A DNA stretch of 64,000 nt from Isoetes taiwanensis (taxonomy: Eukaryota > Streptophyta > Lycopodiopsida > Isoetales > Isoetaceae): positions 20,317-84,316 of the forward strand of contig JAJEKV010000824.1 of NCBI GenBank assembly GCA_021234155.1, written 5' to 3'. The notes beneath the pieces are model-generated. The model did not search any database. It was not told the DNA's origin and saw nothing but the letters and a program-made list of their open reading frames with translations. The position numbers and the translations under genes were made by a program. Below are positions 34,641 through 44,285 of this stretch, one piece after another. Position 1 is the first letter of the stretch, and each line of letters opens with the position of its first letter.

Positions 34641-35544
34641 AAGCGGTATGTTTTCCCTTGGTGCCGCCTTTTCCATCTACAAATATAGGGCCATTGCTTA
34701 CAGGAGATTCCAACCATTGTTTTATGAAATGAAATATTTCTAGCTGGTTATCATTCATCATACTTGACATTTGAAACATAGATGCTAGGTACGATGCATG
34801 GTCAGAAAATTTTGCTAGCTCGTGCATCACATCTCTACCAATACGATGTTGCAATTGTAGCCCAAACGCCATGATGTTAGTCCCATGTTGAACGAGAATA
34901 TTATTGACTAAGTGCAGAGATTCATTGAATGCAATTACATCATCATTTGGATATTCGTCTAATAAGTCAAGGCTCATAGGCACCTGAAACTTGGTCCACA
35001 AATCGACTGCTGGTCCCTGATCAAGTATTAACATGGCAAAAAGAAAACGTAGCTGCGTAGGACTCAATGATAGAGAAGTTGCCTCTTCCATAACTAGCAT
35101 TGCTTCATTGTGTGCCGCAAGCAAACCCCCCGCTTCTGCAGCCTGTTGATATGTCTCATAAGTTTGATCATTAACCCTCTTTAATTCATCCCACGTCCTG
35201 GCTGGACGGTGCAACAAAATTTGTCTTAAGTAGAACGCCTCGCCGACCTTAGGTAATAGTAAACGTATTCTACATACTAATGGTTGTCTAATCCTTTTCT
35301 TCACGATTCTTCGTGTAATTCCTTCTTGCTCTTGTTCTACATATGATCCAGATTCAGATGCTAACGATGGGTTAAAGGGTGTTAACGTATATTGTTCGTA
35401 GTATTGAATATAAGTAAGCGTATCGAATACATGATCAAGCGGTCGTAAGAAGTATCGGTCCAACAATGATCTTGTATTCGGTCGCAACAGATGCAAAGGT
35501 AGACATTTAACAGCAGGGGACTTGTTCGTTATGTCGTATGACAT
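34627..35544 (-). pseudogene. Rep-helicase linker and helicase N-terminus, unit 2 (truncated)
   Basis: A 305-aa frame covers the linker (YYEQYTLTPFNPSLASESGS, TWDELKRVNDQTYETYQQAA) and the region before the ATPase (DNQLEIFHFIKQWLESPVSN). It ends in a damaged Walker A (FVDGKGGTKGK) and runs out at the array junction. Motifs II-VI are absent. Unit 3 shows the intact loop GKAGTGKT at the same position, so the extra base here is copy-specific. Confidence 0.85.
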
Positions 35545-36433
35545 TATTCTCCAAGATGCCTTTGTTCGTTATGTCGTATGACATTATTCTCCAAGATGCC
35601 TCCATGGCCGAAAGGTATCGTGCCTTTAAGTACTCACGTATCTCATCTCTAGGAACTGATGCAGTAGTATGCGTCTGCGGAATGTTTTCAGAGCAATGAC
35701 CTGTATTGAGATTTGTATGCTCAACACTCGATTGTGTATCTCGTGTGATCGGAACTCTCTGCTGATCAAGGCCCGATGACGTCTCCGTGTTTGTATGCCT
35801 CTCTTGAGTAATTTGAAATCTTGCAGTATCAAAGCCCTTATATATGTAACCATAGAGATAAGAGAAGACATGCACGGTGGATGCGACGTCAACCATAATA
35901 TGGCAATCGAGTTCATGTAGCAAGAATGCATTATATGGAACTACCCACGCGTCATCTACACTCCTCCTCCTATATTGCACGCCCTTTCGAAAGTCAAGGT
36001 GCGCCGTTGGATTAACTAGCTTTGGATAGTTATAGCAGCAAGGAGCACCACACGGGGAGCATCTATTAGAATGTCTATGAATCATAAATTTTGGACCAAG
36101 GCCAATAATCGGATCACTTGGTAGTTCTGCAGATATAATTTCATCAACACATTCTATTGGTATATCTGGTTCGATACGTAACACAAGATGCGAATGCGGT
36201 AATCCTCGCTTCTGAAACTCTACTACTGTTATTATATATGATACACGCTGAAAGAATTTATGCAATAATTCTTTTAGGCGTTGCAACCTTCCATGAAAAC
36301 ATCGGACAACAGTGATAGGTATATCAGAAGCATTTTGTCCAGGCCCAAGGGCAGCCCTTATTTCTGGCCAGTCCGTGTTAGTCGTCATTGTAATGAATAG
36401 AGTTGGTCGGCCTTTTGACCTAGACAATGCCAA
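35507..36433 (-). pseudogene. Helitron HUH Rep domain, unit 2 (frame-broken)
   Basis: A 308-aa frame contains KGRPTLFITMTTNTDWPEIR (motif 1 region), QKRGLPHSHLVLRIEPDIP (H-x-H metal site) and VFSYLYGYIYKGFDTARFQI (Tyr-rich catalytic segment). It is followed by the linker. The start is artificial: an altered patch at 36,433-36,460 breaks the frame relative to unit 3, exactly where unit 3 has CAGCAACCTGTACAG. A 40-bp duplication near the 3' end also shifts the frame. Confidence 0.85.
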
Positions 36434-36578
36434 CGATCAGAAGAATTGTCTGAGCACCACCTTTGACAACCCAAGAATGACGAAGGAAGATAACATCATT
36501 TTGATTGTCATTTTTCGCCAGAGTAATCCTCATCGTATTGAATCCTCCTATTCCCCAAGGCGGAAGTCCTAAAGTAAT

Positions 36579-37580
36579 TTAGTCGCAAGCGCCCTCAACT
36601 CTTGAATACATATCAACGAGATACTCCCCACATAAACGCCCACCAAATTGAAGGAACCTATCCTCATGCAAGATTCTTGCTCTGTACCATTGTATTTGCG
36701 TGAGACCATATTCATTCCTAAGACCCCACCCTGGTGTACCATGCGGAAATAGTAGTGGATATTGCAAAGGTTCATACATGGGATCAAGAATATTCATAAA
36801 CGTCGGTTCACCCGCATTTCGGGCCCAAAAGCCCGCAACTCGGGATGCAATATCAGCGGTATTGCTAACCTCTGCAATTGCTGCTATTTCATCGCTCTCA
36901 ATTATTCCCTCAACTGTAATATATGCCGAAGGCATATGCACACTCCCCATAGTTCGAAGGTGCCTAATAAATGGATTTGCTCGATCGAGAATTGAACCAA
37001 TGGTTGCAACCCACTAAAAGGGCACACCATGAAGTCCTGCCTGCACATAACGTTGTGAATCGTCATATATATACCAGTGTATGGGATTTCCAGTATCTCT
37101 TGTTGGAAGCAACCGATGATACATACGACCCATGATCGTCACTGATGAAGGGAAGTCCAAGTTGACGAACTCTCCATCAACACCAAGCACGCTGAAGCAA
37201 AATAGTCTATTTATCTTTCTACATACTCCATTGAAACCCGGCATGTTATATAAATTAACCAATGCATCAGGCAAGGAAGGTAACTGCGGGAGCAACCACT
37301 TTCCCTTATTACAACAAAACCCATTTTGTTCAACATTCAACAATGGAATATGGCAATATGTGCATCGTTTATTCCATGTGCACATCGTGAACGTTCGATT
37401 AATTGCTGTTCTCATATGTTGTGCACGAGCCTGCCAATGTGCAAGCACCCTTGACACTGAGTCGTCCTCCATACTACCTGCTTGCATCTCGATACGGCTA
37501 GATGTCGTGCCTGCAGCAGCTATATTTGTGTGACGTCCTCTGTCCATTAGACGTATACGATCCCTTTCTTCATCAGGCAA
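36579..37580 (-). pseudogene. Helitron protein middle region, unit 2
   Basis: Frames at 37,014-37,580 (Cys/His cluster CTWNKRCTYCHIPLLN) and 36,579-36,950 (ILDPMYEPLQYPLLFPHGTP, the conserved segment before the HUH domain) match unit 3 almost residue for residue. They are separated by a single small frameshift near 36,990-37,015. Confidence 0.8.
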
Positions 37581-39173
37581 GTTCGCATATAACTCTCTTC
37601 GCTTTTGTTCTATGGCGTGACTTCATCTCTCTGTCCTCCTCGGTTAACCTTGCATACCATCCTGCTCTGTACGTGTTATGATCACCCGCAATTGCCGATG
37701 AGTCATTGACCAACTCGTTTTCATTGGTCGTTAACACGTTCAGAGTTGGAACAGTTCTTTTTGTTCCATCTCCAGGTGATCCCTCGTGTAACTCCCCAAC
37801 TCCAGCCGCGAAGGAGGATTCACGTAAATTTGCATACCGTTCCCTTCGCCTACGACGCACTTCCGCCCTGCCTTCCTCACTCAATCTAGCATACCAGCTC
37901 GAGTTACAGGTATTCTGCTCACCTTCAACTATCGGTGACTCCTCGAGTAGTTCGCCTTCACTAACAGACGAAACATTTGCACTTGGAGCAAATTCGTTTA
38001 CCCTAAGTTCATTTGTCCCATCTCCATGTATGTTTGTTCCATGTCCATTCAGAGTTGGAACAGTTCTGTTTGTTCCATCTCCAGGTGACCCCTCATGTAA
38101 CTCACTAACTCCAGCCGCGAAGGAGGATTCACGTAAATTTGCATACCGTTCCTTCGCCACGACGCACTCCGCCCTACGCCTTCCTCATTCAATCTAGCAT
38201 ACATGTTTCCGAAAGTTACACGTATTCTGCTCACTTCCAACTATCGGTGACTCCTCGAGTAGTTCACTTTCACTAGCAGACGGAACATTTGCACTTGGAG
38301 CAAATTCGTGTACCCTAAGTTCATTTGTTCCATCTACATGTATGTTTGTTCCATGTCCATGTATGTTTACCATTCCGTGTTGAGTATCCCCCGCCGATGT
38401 CCACTCCTAGCACGAGCTACATCTCGAAAGCAGACTTTTACGCAAATTTCTATATCGCTTCTATTTGACTACGCCGCGACCTCTTTCCCCGCCTTCCTCA
38501 CCGAACTAGCATACCATCCTGATCTATACGTACTCTGTTGGCCTCCAACTACTGGTGACCCATCGTGTAACTCCCTTTCAAATGTAGGTAGGACATCCAG
38601 GCTTGAAACGGAGTCACTTATCCTAACCCCAGCCGCGAAGGAGGATTCACGTAAATTTGCATACCGTTCCCTTCGCCTACGACGCACTTCATCCCTGCCT
38701 TCCTCACTCAATCTAGCATACCAGTTCGAGTTACAGGTATTCTGCTCACCTCCAACTATCGGTGACTCCTCGGGTAGTTCGCCTTCACTAACAGACGGAA
38801 CATTTGCACTTGGAGCAAATTCGTCTACCCTAAGTTCATTTGTATGTAAAGGAGCTCTGTCTAATTCGCTAGCTCTCCTAGGTTGATGTTGTACTGGCTG
38901 TCGTCTCGCTCTCTCACGTACCACCTCTCGAGCAGCATCACTCAAGCTTGCATGCCGCTCACGCTCCAACTGTTGATTTCTCCCCCTATAATCTATTGTT
39001 GGTAGAGCACGAGGGGTCTCCCCTATCTGTCTAGCTAGACGCCGTCTAGCACGATCTCTTGCCATTGCTCGCAAATTTGCATATCGTTCTATCCTTCTCG
39101 ATTCCATGTGGTTCTCAGTTGGGCTCGATGTGTTATCATCCATATTCAATGCAAATTCTATTGCGACACACAA
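37573..39173 (-). pseudogene. Helitron basic-repeat N-terminus, unit 2
   Basis: Frames at 37,573-38,160 and 38,469-39,173 carry several copies of a module. Each has a linker of about 50 residues (ELLEESPIVEGEQNTCNSS) and a basic helix-like block (RRRRRERYANLRESSFAAGV). The DNA repeats at roughly 230-240 bp. Small indels near 38.16-38.25 and 38.40-38.47 kb break the frame. Confidence 0.75.
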
Positions 39174-39840
39174 TGAGTTGGGCTCGATGTGTTATCATCC
39201 ATATTCAATGCAAATTCTATTGCGACACACAATGATGCAGAAGAAGACTTACATGTTTGTCTCATCCAAGAATAACTTCCCTCGGATAGATAGCAATGAG
39301 ACTGGGAGTCTGCAATTAGGATCAAAGGAATCGCATTATTAACGTAGTTCATCATCATGCATTCTATGACACAACTCATAATTCATAGCATCTAATGTAT
39401 CATATAAGATGTCCATAGTAATGGCACGATTATCTTATAAGATGTCGATAGTAATGGCATGATTTTATAATTATCCCATAGTACATACCATATGTAATGA
39501 GTTTATTGTAACGAAAATATATCAAGAGCATATAACGACTGGCAAGGAAAAAGCATCTTATAATATGTTCACAATTTAGCTCACAACATATACCTCATAT
39601 AATGTGTTTATTGCGATGGAATTATGTTGATAGTATATTATGCCTCACAAGGATTATCTAATTATTATAATGGTGTAATCCACAATTTGTCTCACAGTAT
39701 GTACCTTACGTAGCGAGTTTATTATAACAAATATATATTGAGAGCATAATACGTCTCGCAAGGAAAAAGTATCCTATAATATGTCCATGGCAATGGCATT
39801 ATCATCTAGTTATCATAAGCACATAACATGATCGAGTCAT

Positions 39841-40248
39841 CTACATCTCTCCCTCTAATACTGCCGACCTTACAGCATCACTAGCCTCAACAATTTGCAA
39901 TAATCGGTGGAGACGCGTTAATTGTGCAGTGAGCCTTTTAACACTGATCGAAAGAGTTATATAATCCCTAGATATTTTATCTAGCTCTTCAGAAAGCCTA
40001 TCCATCTGTTCTCGAAACTTCCTTGCAATCACTGGAGGAGCACGTTTCCTATGCGATGCTATGTGCACAGCGATTTGGTTCCGTCTGTACTTGCGAAGGG
40101 TTCCCTTCCTGACAGACATCATAGATACCTTGCGAGTGTTCTGATTATTATTCAAATCCGCATTCATATCATGAACAGTTAGAGACTTGTCAGTCCCATT
40201 ACCCAGGTCAACTTTAGCCGCAATGGTCTGCTCAGCCAATTCTGCCAT
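39841..40248 (-). CDS. 135-aa basic coiled-coil protein, unit 2
   Basis: Intact frame from ATG to stop, predicted protein identical to the unit 3 copy. The N-terminal third is polar (residues 1-45); a very basic stretch follows (RKYRRNQI, ASHRKRAPPVIARK, about residues 50-80). A C-terminal heptad-like helix (LSEELDKISRDYITL, SVKRLTAQLTRLHRLL, about 85-120) suggests oligomerisation. No known family is recognised. Identity between copies means recent duplication or constraint; the flanking Rep gene is frameshifted while this is not. Expression is not shown. Confidence 0.6.
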   Translation of the reverse strand: MAELAEQTIAAKVDLGNGTDKSLTVHDMNADLNNNQNTRKVSMMSVRKGTLRKYRRNQIAVHIASHRKRAPPVIARKFREQMDRLSEELDKISRDYITLSISVKRLTAQLTRLHRLLQIVEASDAVRSAVLEGEM

Positions 40249-40383
40249 CTACTACAATGCAAGACATAAAAAACAAAAATTAAAATAGATCCAAACATGC
40301 AATAGATCCAAACATTAACGTAATGTTAACATCGATATTAAATTAAACAAAGGTACATTCAATAATCCAAGTCTGTTCAATTA

Positions 40384-40720
40384 CTAACGATGGGATAAGA
40401 TGTCACTAAATATCCCAACTTCAATCCTACCATCCACCATTTCAGTCTCCACTCTGAAGATACCTGCAGGACCAATGGAGCCACAACCCATGTACTTCTC
40501 AAGATAATAGGATATGGCGCCTAAAGGGTAATTTGTTTCAATTACTTCTAGTTTGTTGAGCAAGGAGCTAGGCAGAAAACGTTCCACAGCTAAAGTATCA
40601 AAAAGAAACTCCGAGGATCCATGGATCCAACCACATTCCACATGGTATAACTCATCTCCCTTTACTTTAATCGTTACATATAGAATTTTTTAATCTTAGA
40701 TGCCATCATAACCACGGCCT
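40384..40720 (-). pseudogene. 118-aa ORF homologue, unit 2
   Basis: The 85-aa frame (40,384-40,641) matches the unit 3 ORF from MECGWIHGSSEFLFDTL-type sequence to the same C-terminus (GIFSDILSHR). The N-terminal part (KKFLYVTIKVKG region) is out of frame by one base in an A/T run near 40,683-40,690. Confidence 0.6.
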
Positions 40721-41502
40721 CCAAGCAATGGCTTGCCCATCCGAAATTAGCGCGGACACTATTAACCCCACGAGCAAGGAATATTCAAACGGTTTGAACT
40801 TAGTAAAGGATTCAAGTAAGTGGTAATAGTATACATGAAATATTAGTGTAGATCTTAATGGAGATAAATAATGTACTTATAGAATGGTCAAGAGAAGGGA
40901 ATCAGAAATATAGAATGTAAGGAGCAAAAAAGAACACCGCAAAGGATTCATTACCTTAGAAGTAGGGGAGAGCGGGTTAAGCGACCAAAGGAGTTCGACT
41001 TGTGTTCGAACATTTGAGGATGCATTCTATTTATATGCCAACAATATGTGCACGCGTTTTTGTAAAACTAAAACACCACGAGTGCACATGCAAATATCTT
41101 AAAACCGATATCTATATGATTATAGTGAAACATTTGCACATGCAAATATCTTAAACCGATATCTAAATGATTATATGATTATAGTGAAACATTATCCGAT
41201 ACCTACGTGATAATAGTGATATATAAAGGTAATTGTAATGATGTGAAACATTAATGGGCCGAATTGGGGATTATTAGGAAGTTGTCACATCATCGTTGCA
41301 GTCATTAAAATGGCACTCCATAATGATGTAATAATGGTGCATTTATTGGCTCCAGCAATATCGGACTAAAATTTGGAGCACAAACTGGCAGATTGGAGTG
41401 GTAAAGCTTAGGAATGAATGGGTTTACTGTCTTTTTTAATTTCCAGAGAATTTTGATGGAAGCTGTTACTCCCAGTTTCGATGTGCATGTTGCTTGTGGA
41501 AT

Positions 41503-41904
41503 TCAGAGCCTTAGGAGCCTTAACATCACTGTACAGACTCGACCATTCAGAATTTGAAGCAATTTTTGGGCTTCTGGCAGCAATATTTGGGCGTTCGATG
41601 GGCTTAACCCTGATGGGCTTAACCCTTTGAGTTCCAGCCTAGCGAACGATTGTAGCAACGAGAGCTCACATTGGAGGGACATGGCAGGCCATTGATGTGG
41701 AAAATTGGCACAGGAATGGATGTTAAGGGCTAAATCCGATAACAAATCGGAATAAACGGATGCTTGAAATAGACAAAAAGAGGATTTTTTTAGAGCAGAA
41801 CAGAGGATTTGTTGAGAAAGTAAAGTTGGGCGCCCAGAGCAGAACTGCCAGTTCGAAGGAGCCACAGGGTCACCTTCCAATCCAATAAATCTGCATTTGT
41901 GCAA
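41503..41904 (-). CDS. hypothetical 133-aa ORF, unit 2
   Basis: Open frame without known domain; its C-terminal 80 residues are also open in units 1 (27,140-27,382) and 3 (53,094-53,336). Leu-rich and without strong charge pattern. It overlaps sequence that could instead be plus-strand exon material of the captured gene (a plus-strand frame reads ILMEAVTPSFDVHVACGIQS near 41.45 kb). Real coding status is doubtful. Confidence 0.25.
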   Translation of the reverse strand: MHKCRFIGLEGDPVAPSNWQFCSGRPTLLSQQILCSALKKSSFCLFQASVYSDLLSDLALNIHSCANFPHQWPAMSLQCELSLLQSFARLELKGLSPSGLSPSNAQILLPEAQKLLQILNGRVCTVMLRLLRL

Positions 41905-41999
41905 GAAATCCGAGCTGCATGTTAGTGACTAAGGAAATCCTCTATCTGCATGTTAGGCTGAGGCGCTATCTTTTCCTATGCATAGATTCGGGAAGCTCG

Positions 42000-42735
42000 T
42001 CGGAGGGCAGAGGCAGCCATGGCCATACTAAGGGTCGGCTGCACATTTTTATTTGCCATATCCGGCTCCTTTTTTCTCAACTGACCCGATAACCACCAAC
42101 AATACTCCTTTCAAATTGCCTTGTTTATGGGTCACATGTTGGAATTTGTCTTTGCATTACAGTCAATTGAAAGCAAAGTTCAGGTTGTTTCTGCAATTTT
42201 TTCTTATTTGGAGTGCCCAGCATTGCTTATACGACCTTCTTATGGAATGGGAAGCCACAAATGATTCATGGCTAGTTCCTCAAGTTCTTTCATTAGAGAA
42301 TGTGCATCAGTATGAGATTGATCAGAAGGAATGGCTTTGGAAAGAAGATGTTGCATCTAGATGTCAATTTCAAAAAAAATAGTAAAACTGCAGCTTTGTA
42401 TTTGCTTGCAAATGCGCATATTTTAGTAACAGGGAACTCCCACGTTAGATTTTTTGTTGTTTGAAAGTACTCTTACCAGAGGTGCAAACAGTAAAGGCTA
42501 AGCTGTTTAAGCACCACAGTAATTATGAGCACAGGATTCCAGAACATGGAATATGGATCGAGTTTGTTTGGGCTCCTTATGTTGATAATGTCACTACTTT
42601 GTTATCAGAGCTAGAGTAGGACATTTCGATCTTGTTATCATGGACACAGGATCGCGGGCATATGTTTCATGTAACTAATGCTTCTGATTATGGCGACTCT
42701 TTGCAGAACAAACGATGCTATGGCGATGTAAGATA
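42000..42735 (+). pseudogene. captured esterase-like gene fragment, unit 2
   Basis: Same as the unit 3 fragment: EWEATNDSWLVPQVLSLENV, KEWLWKEDVASRCQF, then after a stop EVQTVKAKLFKHHSNYEHRI. Opposite strand to the transposon genes. See the 53.6-54.3 kb entry for interpretation. Confidence 0.6.
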
Positions 42736-42808
42736 CTGCTTATTTCATATATATAGATAAACTACAACAGTATTTAGAGCTACGATTGCATTTTTTCAGG
42801 ACATCCCA

Positions 42809-43270
42809 CTACCCATTCCTTGATACATGTTTTACAGCGGCCAGATTCGTCCACTTCATCATTGCAGCTGACAAAAAGAGGCAGCTACTACAGGGTAAGA
42901 CTGTATCATATCCGAATATGCATGGTAAGACACCACCATCAGAGAGATCTTCAGAAAAGTCATCCAATTCAAATGTATCGATTTGAGCAGGTAAATCAAA
43001 GTCAAGTTCAAAGGGAAGTTCAAAGGAATTGAAGCTGTCAGAAACATCAAACAACTGGTCATCCAAGCTACCAGAAACAGCTGCCAAATTGTCCCCAATC
43101 TCATGGCTTCCACCCTGCTCCACATTAGGACCTTCGTGATCCTCACCACCACAATTTATCCAACCGTCCACAAGCATCAGAAGATCAATTCTGTGGCGTT
43201 TTGGATCCGGAAGATAATCATCCAAGAAGCCAAGAATTGTCTCCTCAAATTTTCTCTTCTTCGAAGCCAT
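42809..43270 (-). CDS. small acidic nuclear-type protein, unit 2
   Basis: A 153-aa frame starting MASKKRKFEE with the same promoter arrangement as unit 3 (TATA at 43,306-43,313). Residues 1-120 match unit 3, apart from a Pro-to-Ser change in the F-x-P-F-E-L-P-F region. A small indel changes the frame after CSSCLF, so the second Cys pair seen in unit 3 is lost here and the C-terminus differs. Confidence 0.55.
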   Translation of the reverse strand: MASKKRKFEETILGFLDDYLPDPKRHRIDLLMLVDGWINCGGEDHEGPNVEQGGSHEIGDNLAAVSGSLDDQLFDVSDSFNSFELPFELDFDLPAQIDTFELDDFSEDLSDGGVLPCIFGYDTVLPCSSCLFLSAAMMKWTNLAAVKHVSRNG

Positions 43271-43570
43271 GCCTCCTGAAGCAGAATGCCATTACCAGCA
43301 GCTCGCTTATATAGATGCGAGAGAAGGATTAGATTGAATGCAAAATATTCCAGCATGTACGGCACTGAAGCACTCAATCTAGGGCTGGATTTGTACTGCA
43401 TTCGAAATAATCTAGGGATGGATTCTTACTATATTCCTGTTTACCAGATTTTACCACCGGTTTTATTCCCTATGATGGAGACGTGAGACAATTCCAGACC
43501 GTTAGGGTGTGCTGCAAATCTCGAACATGACGTCACTACAATTATTAGGTTCCAATATTTATTGCGCTCA

Positions 43571-43712
43571 CGTGTCAGTACCATAGGTCTTCAAACAAAA
43601 TAACATACGTGTCAGCACCATAAGACTTCAAACAAAATAACATACGTGTCAGCACCATAAGACTTCAAACAAAATACCTTCAAACAAAATAGGCTCAAAC
43701 AGAAAAGCAAAC
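43571..43712. repeat. 37-bp iterons of unit 2
   Basis: Direct repeats begin at 43,571, 43,608 and 43,645, each ACGTGTCAG(C/T)ACCATA followed by AGACTTCAAACAAAATAACAT. A half-repeat CTTCAAACAAAATAGGCTCA ends them. Exact 37-bp spacing. It marks the 5' edge of the unit and abuts unit 3's truncated helicase. Confidence 0.9.
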
Positions 43713-44284
43713 AGGTATGTTTTCCCTGTGCCAGCTTTTCCATCTACAAATATAGGGCCATTGCTTACAGGAGATTCCAACCATTGTTTTATGAAATGAA
43801 ATATTTCTAGCTGGTTATCATTCATCATACTTGACATTTGAAGCATAGATGCTAGGTACGATGCATGGTCAGAAAATTTTGCTAGCTCGTGCATCACATC
43901 TCTACCAATACGATGTTGCAATTGTAGCCCAAACGCCATGATGTTAGTCCCATGTTGAACGAGAATATTATTGACTAAGTGCAGAGATTCATTGAATGCA
44001 ATTACATCATCATTTGGATATTCGTCTAATAAGTCAAGGCTCATAGGCACCTGAAACTTGGTCCACAAATCGACTGCTGGTCCCTGATCAAGTATTAACA
44101 TGGCAAAAAGAAAACGTAGCTGCGTAGGACTCAATGATAGAGAAGTTGCCTCTTCCATAACTAGCATTGCTTCATTGTGTGCCGCAAGCAAACCCCCCGC
44201 TTCTGCAGCCTGTTGATATGTCTCATAAGTTTGATCATTAACCCTCTTTAATTCATCCCACGTCCTGGCTGGACGGTGCAACAA
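43649..44284 (-). pseudogene. helicase N-terminal part with intact Walker A, unit 3 (chimeric end)
   Basis: A 211-aa frame reads through the pre-helicase region to FVDGKAGTGKTYLF, a perfect P-loop. It then continues in frame into translated iteron DNA (FLFEPILFEGILFEVLWC) and stops. The remaining helicase is missing, so this is a fusion created by the array junction. The 5' part is cut at 44,284 by an insertion. Confidence 0.85.
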
Positions 44285-44285
44285 A

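Larger units (their letters stand above)
19159..34644 (-). mobile_element. Helitron unit 1 (oldest, interrupted)
   Basis: A minus-strand Rep/helicase transposon with helicase end at 19,159 and iteron end near 34,644. It is interrupted by a 5.35-kb insertion (28,303-33,655). This is the only unit that retains helicase motifs II-VI. Its replication protein is split into many frames, and it lacks the 40-bp duplication shared by units 2 and 3, so it branched first. The true Helitron 5'-TC and 3'-CTRR ends were not located; the limits given are coding or repeat limits. Confidence 0.8.
34645..43712 (-). mobile_element. Helitron unit 2
   Basis: Head-to-tail copy of the same element, 9,067 bp from the CCATTGCTTACAGGAG anchor at 34,691 to the same anchor at 43,758. 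Its helicase end is truncated at Walker A and fused to unit 1's iteron edge. It is uninterrupted by large insertions and so shows the basic unit structure. It shares a 40-bp frameshifting duplication (35,521-35,600) with unit 3. Confidence 0.85.

Noticed and set aside
37132-37533. Recurrent 133-aa plus-strand frame (also at 22,818 and 48,736)
   Set aside because: It is the antisense shadow of the conserved Cys/His region of the Helitron Rep protein; the minus-strand frame has the recognisable motifs.
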